Counted from the stretch's first letter, positions 44,806 to 52,970 are shown. The stretch: 60,158 bases of DNA from an uncultured Candidatus Melainabacteria bacterium (GCA_945910425.1 CAMDYM010000004.1:1-60158), one strand, 5' to 3'. The notes: generated by a model not told the origin, from the sequence alone. Translations and numbers: made by a program.

Positions 44806-45150
44806 ATGAACGACAAATGCTCAAAATACGAAGCTCTGTTTACTTTCAGAAGTGAAGAAGAACTAAATGAACACCTTCAACACTGTCCTGATTGCAGAGC
44901 AGAACATGAAAAAATGCTTAGAGTGTCAGAACTTATTCAAGAAGTTAAACCTTACTTTGAAGAAAAACGCAAAAATATTGCAAGGTTAAAAGCTGCATGC
45001 GCACTTTTTGTCATTATGCTGAGCGGAACAACTTTGGGCGTTCTTAACCTCAATACTGATATCTCAGATACTCTTAAATACGGTACAACACTAAGTTCTG
45101 AAGATTTAGGACTGCCTGTTGATTCTTACGGGCTTATCTCACTGGAATAA
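44806..45150 (+). CDS. Membrane-anchored anti-sigma factor (ZAS domain)
   Basis: A 114-residue protein with the zinc-binding anti-sigma (ZAS) motif His-x3-Cys-x2-Cys: EHLQHCPDCRAEH (about residues 22-34). A TM helix (about 64-82, ALFVIMLSGTTLGVL) follows a charged linker, and a short tail would lie in the periplasm. It therefore probably holds the ECF sigma factor at the membrane until an envelope signal arrives. Unusually it is encoded before, not after, the sigma gene. AGAGG precedes ATG by 8 bases. The three-gene operon reads anti-sigma, sigma, LTXXQ protein. Confidence 0.8.
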   Translation: MNDKCSKYEALFTFRSEEELNEHLQHCPDCRAEHEKMLRVSELIQEVKPYFEEKRKNIARLKAACALFVIMLSGTTLGVLNLNTDISDTLKYGTTLSSEDLGLPVDSYGLISLE

Positions 45151-45159
45151 TAGGGATTA

Positions 45160-45657
45160 ATGAATTTTAACGAAGTAATAAAATCAAACAAACAAAATAT
45201 AAAAAATATTATACGTCTTATCACCAAAGAAGATAATGAAGATATTGAACAAGAGGTATACCTTAAAATCTGGAAAAATTCAGATAAATACAAAGAAAAA
45301 GGTTCAATAAAAAGCTGGATTTCAACAATCACCAAAAACACCTCCCTTGATTACCTGAAATCCGCATATCATAAGATTTCCCAAACCTCAACTTCAGATG
45401 AATATACTGTTACCAACATTAAAGACAAAAAAACTTCACCTGATGACAATGTAATGAAACTTGAACGTCAAAAAACCATTATCAACGCAATTAACAGTCT
45501 TAAACCAAAATTCAAAGAAGTTATAATAATGTGTGAAATCAATGGTTACTCATATGAAGAGTGCGCACAAAAATTAAAATGTCCGCTGGGTACGGTTAAA
45601 TCTCGGATTTACAACGCAAAAAAAGAGTTAGCAGAAAAATTAAAAGATTTATTATAA
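45160..45657 (+). CDS. ECF-family RNA polymerase sigma factor
   Basis: A 165-residue ECF sigma factor with only regions 2 and 4. Region 2 has DIEQEVYLKIWKNSDKYKEK and then GSIKSWISTITKNTSLDYLK; region 4 has PKFKEVIIMCEINGYSYEEC and then AQKLKCPLGTVKSRIYNAKK. It starts 10 bases after the anti-sigma stop and ends 15 bases before the LTXXQ gene. Target promoters probably have the form TGAAC-N16-CGTTATA, seen before this operon and before the unlinked LTXXQ gene at 1809-2327. By analogy with RpoE/CnrH-type systems it would answer an envelope or metal signal, but the inducer is unknown. Confidence 0.92.
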   Translation: MNFNEVIKSNKQNIKNIIRLITKEDNEDIEQEVYLKIWKNSDKYKEKGSIKSWISTITKNTSLDYLKSAYHKISQTSTSDEYTVTNIKDKKTSPDDNVMKLERQKTIINAINSLKPKFKEVIIMCEINGYSYEECAQKLKCPLGTVKSRIYNAKKELAEKLKDLL

Positions 45658-45672
45658 AACGAAAGGATTAAA

Positions 45673-46221
45673 ATGAAAAAAACACTTTCATTATTATTCA
45701 CAGCAATTATATTAGGGATAAATACAGGAACAGCCTTGGCAAATCCGCAGGCAGCACCTGATAATGTTTCAATTATGCACAAACAACCGCCAAAGGCTCA
45801 AATACGCAAAGAATTTGAACAAAGATTGAACCTTACAGATAAACAAAAAGAAAAAGCAAAACAAATTCATAAACAAGGCAAAGAGCAAATAAAACCTGTA
45901 ATTATGCAAATCGAAGTTAAACGACAAGAAATAGAAACCGTAAAACTTTCAAGAATTTCAGTCAAAATGCAGGAAGAAAAGATTGCTCAATTAAACGCTG
46001 AAATCAAAGAACTTGAAAAACAAGCTCAAGAAATCCGCAAAAAAAATTCACAAGAATTTGAAAAACTATTAAATAAAAAACAAAAAGCTGAACTTGATAA
46101 AATGAAAGCCGAAGGCAGAGCACGATTTGAACAGAATCATCCGCCGCGCCCGCCGTTCCAAGGCTTAGGAACACCAAACTTTTTATTAAGACCGCTTCTG
46201 CCGCCTCCGGGAGTAAAGTAG
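45673..46221 (+). CDS. Periplasmic LTXXQ-motif protein in the sigma operon
   Basis: A 182-residue exported protein: signal peptide about 1-23 (ending ALA), LTDKQ at 54-58, a long Glu/Lys/Gln helix (about 60-150), and a Pro-rich end (HPPRPPFQGLGTPNFLLRPL). The second LTXXQ site reads LLNKKQ, so it is degenerate. It lacks the Cys tail of the paralogue at 1809-2327. In CnrX/ZraP/CpxP-type systems such proteins sense metal or misfolded protein and feed back on the regulator. Here it is the third gene of the anti-sigma/sigma operon (AAAGGATTAAA before ATG), so it may be a sensor or output of that sigma factor. Confidence 0.82.
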   Translation: MKKTLSLLFTAIILGINTGTALANPQAAPDNVSIMHKQPPKAQIRKEFEQRLNLTDKQKEKAKQIHKQGKEQIKPVIMQIEVKRQEIETVKLSRISVKMQEEKIAQLNAEIKELEKQAQEIRKKNSQEFEKLLNKKQKAELDKMKAEGRARFEQNHPPRPPFQGLGTPNFLLRPLLPPPGVK

Positions 46222-46352
46222 TAATAAGAAGACTATAAGTCAATAGGTGAATAAGTCAGTTTAAAATATCAGTTTAGTAAAGCTGACCTACTGAGCTTCC
46301 CCCGACAGGGAAGGAGAATTAATTAACGGTAAAGAACTTATCGACTTATACA

Positions 46353-46679
46353 TCAGTTATCTAAACTGTTTTTACGAGATTCTTCGTCTTTTATAAACTG
46401 GCAAAGTTCTTCTAAGCGGTTATCTTCCATCGCATCCATTAAAGCCTGAATATCGGTAAATTTGCCGAGTGCAAAACCGGTTTCGGCTAACAACACACAG
46501 TCATTACATAATCTGTACTTACCATAACCGATAGAACCTGCCATTGACTTATTTTTACCGCAGCAATCGCACTCAAAATATTCATTTGCAATCTCCGGAT
46601 TCTCTTCCAAATCGTCAATAACCATTTGAACAACAACTTGCTGCATTTCTTCTATAATTTCTTCTTGTGTTTTTTTCAT
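46353..46679 (-). CDS. Small zinc-ribbon-like protein
   Basis: A 108-residue protein with a two-pair Cys site (about residues 38-63: YFECDCCGKNKSMAG, then GKYRLCNDCVLLAE), likely binding zinc. The N-terminus is acidic helix and the C-terminus is helical (DIQALMDAMEDNRLEELCQF). I do not recognise a function. It begins right after the pdxJ stop on the same strand (no gap), so pdxJ and this gene are coupled. Confidence 0.65.
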   Translation of the reverse strand: MKKTQEEIIEEMQQVVVQMVIDDLEENPEIANEYFECDCCGKNKSMAGSIGYGKYRLCNDCVLLAETGFALGKFTDIQALMDAMEDNRLEELCQFIKDEESRKNSLDN

Positions 46680-47390
46680 TTATTTTACCAAATCTTTCAT
46701 CGTTTTAACTGCTTCGCCAAGCCCTGTAAATACGGCTTTTGAAATAATGCTGTGACCGATATTAAGCTCATAAAGCCCCTCAATTTCATGCATACGATGA
46801 ACATTTTCATAATTCAAACCGTGTCCTGCATTAACTCTTAAACCTAAATTCTGAGCAATTTCAGATGCATTTTTCAAATCATCAAAAGCCTTAGCTTCAT
46901 CTTGAGTTCCGTAAGCATGAGAATAAGTTCCTGTATGAAGTTCAATAAATTGAGCACCTGTTTTTGCACTTGCAACAACCTGTTCTTCGGTCGGGTCAAT
47001 AAACAGACTTACCAAAATCCCCGCATCTTTTAACGGTTTTACAAACTTTGTTATTTTATCAAGCTGACCTGCAACATCAAGCCCGCCTTCTGTTGTTACT
47101 TCCTGACGTTTTTCAGGTACAAGACAAACTGAATGAGGTTTTATTTCAAGCGCAATTTGCTGCATCTCTGAGGTTACTGCCATTTCAAGGTTTAAATTTG
47201 TTTTTAATGTTTTAATAAGAGTTCTGACATCCCTGTCTTTTATGTGACGTCTGTCCTCGCGCAGGTGCGTCGTAATTGATGTTGCTCCGTTATTCTCGCA
47301 AATCTCAGCAGCCAAAATCGTATCGGGCTCAATGCCACCCCTTGCATTTCTTAATGTTGCCACATGATCTATATTTACTCCTAAAAGCAT
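46680..47390 (-). CDS. pdxJ: Pyridoxine 5'-phosphate synthase PdxJ
   Basis: A 236-residue PdxJ, a TIM-barrel enzyme that condenses 1-deoxyxylulose 5-phosphate with 3-amino-2-oxopropyl phosphate to make pyridoxine 5'-phosphate. Marks are [99 protein letters not shown] and [17 protein letters not shown], all typical. It follows murT by 12 bases on the same strand. No pdxA is nearby. Confidence 0.96.
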   Translation of the reverse strand: MLLGVNIDHVATLRNARGGIEPDTILAAEICENNGATSITTHLREDRRHIKDRDVRTLIKTLKTNLNLEMAVTSEMQQIALEIKPHSVCLVPEKRQEVTTEGGLDVAGQLDKITKFVKPLKDAGILVSLFIDPTEEQVVASAKTGAQFIELHTGTYSHAYGTQDEAKAFDDLKNASEIAQNLGLRVNAGHGLNYENVHRMHEIEGLYELNIGHSIISKAVFTGLGEAVKTMKDLVK

Positions 47391-47402
47391 AATTTATCCT
47401 TT

Positions 47403-48764
47403 CTAAAATTTCATTTTACTAATCTTTAACAACGCAGTATAAGAAGGTAAAATCGTTACCTTCTCTTCTTTATCCTCAGATGAAGTTGCAAGTTCTATTG
47501 CTGATTTTATATCTTCTTTTATTATGATTCTGTCTTGCGCAATTCCTGCGTATTTAAGTCTTAATGCCATATCATTTGCCCTAATGCCTGAGGTTATTAC
47601 AAGCTTTTTAGCATCTTTTAACTGTTCAAAATCACTGTCCCAAAGCCAGGAAATATCACGCCCGTCAGCATAATTATCATTTATCGCAATTACAATATTT
47701 GAGTTTAAATCAACAGTTTTTAAAACTTCACTGGCTCCTGTCGGGTTTTTAATGAGCTGGATTAAAGTATCATGTCCATTAATTACACGTCTTTCCGCGC
47801 GCCCAAAAATTGATTTATAAGACCCAAGTGCTTTGTTAATATCATCATCATCTATCTCATTATACAAGGCACACGAAATTGCCGCCAAAGCATTATACGC
47901 GTTATAAAGTCCAACAAGATTAATTTTGAAATTATGTTCGCCATATTCATCTACAACTTTTATTTCAGAATAATCCGCAAAAATTTTGACATAACCTTTG
48001 AAGTCTAACTTCGGACGTTTATAACCGCATTTTTCACAATAATAATGACCTTGTTGAGCGAAAAATTGTTTAGTATACTTTAACGGTTCTCCGCAAGTAC
48101 AAGCAAAAACCTCAGTTGGGGCTGTAGAATCAGATTTATGAACATCCGAAAGAATTTCAACATCTTCAAACCCGTAATATAATGCCTTTTTATCTTTACC
48201 AAGATTTGTTACAAGCGGATCATCAGCATTTAAAATCAATGTTAAATCATTATTTTTATCAATCGCATTTTTTATAAACGACGCGGTTGTCGCTAATTCA
48301 CCATATCTGTCAAGTTGATCGCGAAACAGATTAGTCACAACCAATTCATCAGACTTGATATAATCATACAATTTCGTCAAATAGGCTTCATCAGACTCTA
48401 ACACCGCGCAGGTAAAATGTTTAAACGGCAACACATTTAATGCAAAGACATTCGCAATACCTGTAAGCATATTCGCACCTTTTACGTTATGGATAACTCC
48501 ACCAGCAAACACAGATTCATAAATATGAGCCAAAAGTCCGGCTGTAGTTGTTTTGCCGTTTGTTCCCGTAATTGTAGTAATACTTGCTACGTATTTTGAA
48601 CAATAGGACAAAAACCCAGGACAAATTTTAAGCGCCATCATCCCAATAAAAGAAGTACCTGATGAACGGTTTAACAACTTTATCCCCAAATACGCAAGCC
48701 TTGCCAATATTAATGCTGTATAAAATCTCACTCTGCCCATAAATAGTCCTTTAGACGTATTCAA
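47403..48764 (-). CDS. murT: MurT-like lipid II isoglutaminyl synthase subunit
   Basis: A 453-residue Mur-ligase-family protein of MurT type. A P-loop TITGTNGKTTTAG (about 65-77), LESDEAYLTKLYDYI, and TNLFRDQLDRYGELATT follow the Mur ligase order. A MurT-specific zinc ribbon (FACTCGEPLKYTKQFF, then GHYYCEKCGYK) is inserted at about 215-250, and the C-terminal MurT domain carries AINDNYADGRDISWLWDSDF. MurT with the amidotransferase GatD amidates D-Glu of the stem peptide. GatD is not adjacent, although in most known cases murT and gatD are neighbours. The pair is best known from Gram-positives, so its presence beside lipopolysaccharide genes is notable. pdxJ follows. Confidence 0.85.
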   Translation of the reverse strand: MNTSKGLFMGRVRFYTALILARLAYLGIKLLNRSSGTSFIGMMALKICPGFLSYCSKYVASITTITGTNGKTTTAGLLAHIYESVFAGGVIHNVKGANMLTGIANVFALNVLPFKHFTCAVLESDEAYLTKLYDYIKSDELVVTNLFRDQLDRYGELATTASFIKNAIDKNNDLTLILNADDPLVTNLGKDKKALYYGFEDVEILSDVHKSDSTAPTEVFACTCGEPLKYTKQFFAQQGHYYCEKCGYKRPKLDFKGYVKIFADYSEIKVVDEYGEHNFKINLVGLYNAYNALAAISCALYNEIDDDDINKALGSYKSIFGRAERRVINGHDTLIQLIKNPTGASEVLKTVDLNSNIVIAINDNYADGRDISWLWDSDFEQLKDAKKLVITSGIRANDMALRLKYAGIAQDRIIIKEDIKSAIELATSSEDKEEKVTILPSYTALLKISKMKF

Positions 48765-48825
48765 ATTTTAACTTTCATCATATATTATGTTATTAATATA
48801 ATACAAAAGTAAGAAAAGTTAAAAG

Positions 48826-49179
48826 ATGTTAGTTTTATTTTTTACAATAATATTTATTGCAGAGTTAATAATTGCAGGCTGGATTATCGGCGGTATCGCA
48901 AGCATTGACAAAAATGTCTGCGCACTAAATCAAGAAGTCATTGATTTTCAACCGCAAATAAAAAGCAGTCTAAAAAGCTTACAAACAGCAGCGAACAAGG
49001 TTTTTACCGTTTTTGACTGTTTTACGGATTTTGTCACACAGAAAAAAGACTACTGCAAAGAAACTTTCAAAAAGAATCTGACAACTCAAATAATCCTTTC
49101 AGTGCTTAAAATTTATGCAAAAAGACTTGTAACTTTTATTGAAATAGCTTTTGCAATAAAAAAACTTTTAAAAAAATAA
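48826..49179 (+). CDS. Membrane-anchored helical protein, YtxH-operon member
   Basis: A 117-residue protein of unknown family with an N-terminal TM helix (LFFTIIFIAELIIAGWIIGG, about 4-23) and a helical remainder (SSLKSLQTAANKVFTVFDCF). It is the first of four small genes whose products share such a plan. The start at 48826 lacks an obvious strong ribosome binding site (AAAGTTAAAAG only). It may be a structural or stress-related envelope protein. Confidence 0.6.
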   Translation: MLVLFFTIIFIAELIIAGWIIGGIASIDKNVCALNQEVIDFQPQIKSSLKSLQTAANKVFTVFDCFTDFVTQKKDYCKETFKKNLTTQIILSVLKIYAKRLVTFIEIAFAIKKLLKK

Positions 49180-49264
49180 TCTCAAATTACCCCCCGAGCT
49201 ATTGAAATCCGCTAAAAAATATGTTACAATTGTGAAGAAATTTGAAAGAATGAGGTTTACAACT

Positions 49265-49591
49265 ATGAGTAAAAACAAAGCATTTATGTTTTCTATCGGC
49301 GTAATTGCCGGTGTTGTAGGAGGCATTATCGGCGGTGTGCTTTTTGCCCCTAAATCAGGAGAAGAGTCAAGAAAGGAACTTAAAGACACTATTTGTGATC
49401 TTTATGACAAACACGCTCCGCAAATTTGCGAAGCTAAAAAACAAGCACTGGAGTCTATTGATTTAATGAAATATAAAATGGAAAGACAATTAAGAAAATT
49501 GAACAATTCAGTTAAATCAAAAAAAATGAAAAAAGCTAAAGAATTGGAAGATTTTGAACACGGCGGAAATGAAAACGAATTTGATTACTAA
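49265..49591 (+). CDS. YtxH-domain membrane protein (first copy)
   Basis: A 108-residue YtxH-like protein: SIGVIAGVVGGIIGGVLFAP (Gly-rich TM), then KSGEESRKELKD, the family signature, and a charged helical tail. I chose ATG 49265 because GAGG lies 9 bases before it; an upstream frame extension from 49202 has no such site. YtxH proteins are common in Firmicutes and cyanobacterial lineages and are linked to stress, but no activity is known. A second YtxH is at 50050. Confidence 0.82.
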   Translation: MSKNKAFMFSIGVIAGVVGGIIGGVLFAPKSGEESRKELKDTICDLYDKHAPQICEAKKQALESIDLMKYKMERQLRKLNNSVKSKKMKKAKELEDFEHGGNENEFDY

Positions 49592-49612
49592 TAAAAGAAA
49601 AGGATTATTAAA

Positions 49613-49978
49613 ATGAGTGTAGAATTATCACAAGTTATACTAAATCACGGATTAACATTTCTAGCCGTATCTACAGCAGTTATTTTAATTGTTGTCGGAT
49701 GCTATCTTGTAAAATTGCTTAAAGATTTATCCGTCTTAGCTAAAAATGTTAACGAAACATCAATTATGCTTAACTGCGAACTTAAACCGACACTTGAAGA
49801 ATTAAATGAAACAATACATTCAATAAATTCTTTGGTTCAAAGTACGGACGAAGGCGTCGGTAACGTAAAAGTCGGTATTGAAAACGCACTTTCAAAGACT
49901 AAGGCTTTTTCTGAAAGCCTTCTTGGAGGTTTCTTTAAAGGTTTTATGACCGTATTTTCTTTAATAAAAAGAAAATAA
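49613..49978 (+). CDS. DUF948-like membrane protein
   Basis: A 121-residue protein with an N-terminal TM helix (LTFLAVSTAVILIVVGCYLV, about 14-33) and a coiled helical part (LEELNETIHSINSLVQSTDE), the pattern of DUF948. The C-terminal end is LGGFFKGFMTVFSLIKRK. It sits between two YtxH genes, a known pairing of YtxH with DUF948 families. AAAGGATTATTAAA before ATG is a fair ribosome binding site. Confidence 0.75.
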   Translation: MSVELSQVILNHGLTFLAVSTAVILIVVGCYLVKLLKDLSVLAKNVNETSIMLNCELKPTLEELNETIHSINSLVQSTDEGVGNVKVGIENALSKTKAFSESLLGGFFKGFMTVFSLIKRK

Positions 49979-50049
49979 AACTTTTAGGGAATGAAATTTT
50001 CAAATAACAGATTTACAATCATGTAAGACAACAAAAGGAGAAATATAAA

Positions 50050-50331
50050 ATGTCAACATCAAGATTTTTAGCAGGTTTCATCGTAGGCGGCGCAATCGGC
50101 GCTATTGCAGGTATTTTGCTTGCACCAAAATCAGGTGAAGAAACCAGACAAATATTAGCTGAAACAGCTCAAGATATGGCTAAAAGAGCTGATGAAACAG
50201 CCAAACAAATTCAAGTAAAAGCAGATGATGTGGTTTCTGACCTTCAAAAAAGAGGAGAAGAAATTAAAGAAAAATTACAAGACTTAATCGCTAAACAAAA
50301 AGACGACAAAGAAGAAGATGATGATGAATAA
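50050..50331 (+). CDS. YtxH-domain membrane protein (second copy)
   Basis: A 93-residue YtxH protein. FLAGFIVGGAIGAIAGILLAP (membrane) leads straight into KSGEETRQILAETAQDMAKR, then a coiled, very acidic C-terminus (KQKDDKEEDDDE). AAAGGAG precedes ATG. It ends the small-membrane-protein operon, followed by the hairpin at 50346-50387. Function is unknown beyond the family's association with the cell envelope and stress. Confidence 0.85.
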   Translation: MSTSRFLAGFIVGGAIGAIAGILLAPKSGEETRQILAETAQDMAKRADETAKQIQVKADDVVSDLQKRGEEIKEKLQDLIAKQKDDKEEDDDE

Positions 50332-50345
50332 GTCTTAACAGATTT

Positions 50346-50387
50346 AAAAAGCGGGGCGGATGTTATACAACATCCGCCCCGCTTTTT
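50346..50387. terminator. Bidirectional rho-independent terminator
   Basis: A perfect 19-bp stem (AAAAAGCGGGGCGGATGTT with its complement, loop ATAC) lies between the YtxH gene and the convergent XRE gene, with A5 on the left and T5 on the right. Confidence 0.93.
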
Positions 50388-50388
50388 G

Positions 50389-50607
50389 TTATATCGTAAA
50401 ATTAAATAATTCACCAATCGGTAAACTTAGGGCGTTCGCAATATTTTCAAGATTTTTTACAGTAACATTGGTTTCTCCACGCTCAATCATACCAATAAAA
50501 TTCCTGTTCAAATTTGCCAATTCAGCAAGCTTTTCTTGAGAAATCTTTTGTTTTTGCCTTTCAACACGTATTTTTAAACCTAATTTAAGGATAGTATCTT
50601 TATTCAT
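50389..50607 (-). CDS. Small XRE-family HTH regulator next to a second pilin gene
   Basis: A 72-residue Cro/XRE helix-turn-helix protein: ILKLGLKIRVERQKQKISQ, EKLAELANLNRNFIGMIERG, and KNLENIANALSLPIGELFN. It is divergent from the pilin gene at 50692 over an 84-base region that carries three AT-rich operator-like repeats. This is the same layout as the pair at 6840-7753, although the two regulators differ. No strong ribosome binding site precedes ATG 50607. It probably represses the pilin promoter, which the repeats overlap. Confidence 0.88.
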   Translation of the reverse strand: MNKDTILKLGLKIRVERQKQKISQEKLAELANLNRNFIGMIERGETNVTVKNLENIANALSLPIGELFNFTI

Positions 50608-50621
50608 GATTACATTTTAAT

Positions 50622-50681
50622 AACTAATATATTGACAATCTACCTAATATATATTTATAATGATTAATATATTAGTCATTA
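50622..50681. promoter_or_regulatory. Pilin promoter overlapped by three operator-like repeats
   Basis: For the plus strand TTGACA (50632-50637) and TATAAT (50656-50661) are spaced by 18 bases, a near-consensus sigma70 promoter. Three similar motifs overlap it: ACTAATATATTGA (50623-50635), CCTAATATATATT (50643-50655), and GATTAATATATTAGTC (50662-50677; partly palindromic). They cover -35, the spacer and the start region, which suits repression by the adjacent XRE protein. Confidence 0.65.
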
Positions 50682-50691
50682 GGAGCATATT

Positions 50692-51381
50692 ATGAAAACA
50701 GCTTTCACCCTTGCTGAAGTATTAATAACACTGGGAATTATCGGAATTGTAGCAGCAATGACAATACCGAACCTTATATCAACTCATCAAAAGAAAGCAA
50801 CAGTGACAAAGCTTCAAAAAGCGATATCTGTAATAAATCAAGCTTACAGATTATCATTTGACGATGTTGGAGAACCTGAAAGTGCTTTTGATATAGGAGC
50901 AGAAGAGTATTTTAAAACCTATTGGGCACCATATTTAAAAGTCGCAACTTATTGTAATTCATATTCAGACTGCGGTTATAAATCAAGCATACCATATACA
51001 ACCGCAAATGGAGCTGTTCCAGATATAACATTACCTGCAAGTACCTCTGCAAATGCGTCAAGAACGCTTTTTGCAATTCCTGACGGGACATTTTTTATGA
51101 TATTTACAGCGTCGGGTGACGGTAAAGGTGGAATATCTAAAGATAACAGAGTACTGGTTGACCTAAACGGAGGAGAAAAACCAAATATATTTGGCAGAGA
51201 TGTTTTTATGCTTGAAAGATTCACCGACGGAGTTGGGGTACAACCAAAAGGTTATAAAGAAAGCAATACGGTAGTAAACCAAAGGTGTATAAGCTACGGT
51301 TGGGAAAATACTTGTGCAGAAAAAATTCGTCGTGCAGGCTGGCAAATTGATAAATCCTACCCTTGGAAAGGAGCAAAGTAA
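50692..51381 (+). CDS. Type IV pilin / pseudopilin-like protein
   Basis: A 229-residue prepilin-like protein whose leader is short: MKTAFTLAEVLITLGIIGIV. Cleavage would be after Ala4, an unusual residue where Gly is normal, with Phe at +1 and Glu at +5. The hydrophobic helix runs to about residue 26. The globular part carries Cys in ATYCNSYSDCGYKS, a VDLNGGEKPNIFGRDVFMLE motif shared with the other pilins, and a C-terminal Cys pair (VNQRCISYGWENTC). AGGAG precedes ATG by 6 bases. It has its own strong promoter and is divergent from the XRE regulator. Confidence 0.85.
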   Translation: MKTAFTLAEVLITLGIIGIVAAMTIPNLISTHQKKATVTKLQKAISVINQAYRLSFDDVGEPESAFDIGAEEYFKTYWAPYLKVATYCNSYSDCGYKSSIPYTTANGAVPDITLPASTSANASRTLFAIPDGTFFMIFTASGDGKGGISKDNRVLVDLNGGEKPNIFGRDVFMLERFTDGVGVQPKGYKESNTVVNQRCISYGWENTCAEKIRRAGWQIDKSYPWKGAK

Positions 51382-51783
51382 TATTCTTTACCACGCTGAG
51401 CGCTCGTGACCCTGCACTCCTATATACTCTGCGCATTAAACGCCACCGTTCGCACTTACGTCAAGACTCAACATCTTGCCGATGCGTGCTTATCTCTCGC
51501 TATTGCTCGTGGCTCCGCTCGGCAGACAAAAAAAATCGCCTTAAAAAAGGCGATTGGAATCTTTTTTCAATTCCTCGTAATAGTGAAGTGTGAAGTGTGT
51601 GTGCTTAAGTCTTGTGTGATTCCTCAATTTAAGCACTCCTCGTGTTTACATATATATAAAGTATTTTTAGTATATAAAATTGCTATATTTTTCATAACCT
51701 ACTTTACAACTCTTAATATAATGAAAAATAATCTGCCCTGATTTATACTAAAGATAAGGTTACACTAAATACGAAGGATTTTT
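51382..51783. other. Gap without a supported gene
   Basis: This 402-base stretch holds no gene I can support. Its first 150 bases are richer in G+C than the surroundings and contain runs such as GCTCGTGGCTCCGCTCGG. A minus-strand terminator lies at 51534-51555 although no minus-strand gene precedes it, and an inverted repeat GTGCTTAA / TTAAGCAC lies near 51601-51636. The reading frames that cross it (51363-51741) lack ribosome binding sites. Confidence 0.4.
51534..51555 (-). terminator. Orphan minus-strand terminator
   Basis: On the minus strand AATCGCCTT-TTTT-AAGGCGATT is followed by TTTTTT, a good intrinsic terminator. No protein gene lies upstream on that strand before surE, so it may end a short RNA that starts between about 51560 and 51720. 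Confidence 0.6.
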
Positions 51784-52578
51784 ATGAATATTTTAATATC
51801 AAATGATGACGGAATAGCCGCAAACGGAATAAGAGTTCTAACTGAGGAATTATCAAAACATCATAACGTTTACGTTATCGCACCTGATAGAGAAAGAAGT
51901 GCAGCGGGGCATTCTCTAACCCTTCACACACCATTAAGAGTTGAAGAACTTGATAACGGTAAAAACGGAGCTACAAGAACCTGGGTTACTACAGGAACCC
52001 CTGGGGATTGTGTAAAAATTGGGGTTAACGCAATTCTTTCAGAAGACGAACAGCCCGATATCGTAATTTCAGGGATTAACCATGGACCTAACCTTGGCGC
52101 GGATATTCTATATTCAGGTACCGTAAGCTGTGCAATGGAAGGCGCTATGTTAGGAGTCCCGAGTATTGCGGTTTCACTTGCAAGCATGAGCGCAGATTAC
52201 GAAGATTTTAAATTCAGCGCTAAGTTTGTTGCATCTTTATTGAACAAGCTAAAAGAATTTAAATTTCCACCAAAAAGTATACTAAACGTAAATATTCCAA
52301 AACTTGACACTGATGATATCGCGGGAGTAGCCATAACAGAGCTTGGAAGAAAAATGTTCACCGACGCTTACGAAAAACGTGTAGACCCGCGCGGAAAAGT
52401 TTATTATTGGCTTGCGGGCGAACTCATTAACGAACCTGAAGACGCACCTACTGATATTGCAGCAGTTAGAAATAACAAAATCTCAATAACTCCCGTTACC
52501 TACGAAATGACAAGAACAGAAACTATTGATGATTTAGATAAAGTTCTTTGCGGTTCAGGTAACTGTAATTGGTATTAA
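51784..52578 (+). CDS. surE: 5'/3'-nucleotidase SurE
   Basis: A 264-residue SurE, a metal-dependent survival-protein nucleotidase acting on nucleoside monophosphates. Marks are ILISNDDGIAANGIRVL (metal-binding Asp pair), VYVIAPDRERSAAGHSLTL, TTGTPGDCVKIGVNAIL, PDIVISGINHGPNLGADILY, SGTVSCAMEGAMLGVPSIAV and ILNVNIP. Length is normal (about 250-265). AAGGATTTTT precedes ATG. Single gene, followed by a repeat-like palindrome. Confidence 0.95.
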   Translation: MNILISNDDGIAANGIRVLTEELSKHHNVYVIAPDRERSAAGHSLTLHTPLRVEELDNGKNGATRTWVTTGTPGDCVKIGVNAILSEDEQPDIVISGINHGPNLGADILYSGTVSCAMEGAMLGVPSIAVSLASMSADYEDFKFSAKFVASLLNKLKEFKFPPKSILNVNIPKLDTDDIAGVAITELGRKMFTDAYEKRVDPRGKVYYWLAGELINEPEDAPTDIAAVRNNKISITPVTYEMTRTETIDDLDKVLCGSGNCNWY

Positions 52579-52583
52579 ATCAC

Positions 52584-52629
52584 CCCCTCTCCCCAAGGGG
52601 CGAGGGGAAAAATGCGTCATACTGAGAGA
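52584..52629. repeat. GC-rich palindrome plus partial GTCAT-CTGA unit
   Basis: CCCCTCTCCCC-AA-GGGGCGAGGGG (one mismatch) is followed by GTCATACTGAGAGATAG, resembling a truncated GTC-[IR]-CTATC unit. The same order (CCCTCTCCC / GGGCGAGG then GTCATTCTGA) occurs at 59736-59796. Confidence 0.45.
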
Positions 52630-52724
52630 TAGCAAAAATAATAAGGCTATTTGCCCCCTTATAACATTTACCCCTTTAAAAATATTACAACATAGTTTAT
52701 AATATTAATAGGGATATAGGAACG

Positions 52725-52970
52725 ATGGTACAAATTTACTCCAATTCAAATTCGGGAATACCAATCGGGCGTGTTGCAGATTACAACAACACCAATCCGT
52801 CGCGCGCAATAACTTCATTCAGAAACCTTGCGAAAGCCACTAATCCAATTACAATAAATCCTCAAAGAAACGACTTTGCATCCGCCGTTTACGGTGACGG
52901 TCCATACAGCTTAACTATGCCAAACCAGGCATCTGACATTTTGGCTCTCAACATTGACTATATCGCATAA
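52725..52970 (+). CDS. Small hypothetical protein, low complexity
   Basis: This 81-residue protein is Asn/Ser/Thr/Pro-rich with no hydrophobic helix (MVQIYSNSNSGIPIGRVADY, then NPSRAITSFRNLAKATNPIT, ending SDILALNIDYIA). AGGA lies 4 bases before ATG. I do not recognise it. Its composition resembles that of unstructured secreted proteins, but there is no direct evidence. Confidence 0.5.
   Translation: MVQIYSNSNSGIPIGRVADYNNTNPSRAITSFRNLAKATNPITINPQRNDFASAVYGDGPYSLTMPNQASDILALNIDYIA

Noticed and set aside
46284-46325. Segment resembling a tRNA D-arm on the minus strand (GCTCAGTAGGTCAGC)
   Set aside because: No T-loop (TTCGA-type) sequence, no matching acceptor arm and no anticodon stem follow at the right distance.
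51363-51741. Two plus-strand frames after the second pilin
   Set aside because: No start signals. They cross an intrinsic terminator and a GC-rich repeat-like stretch, and the translations are not protein-like.
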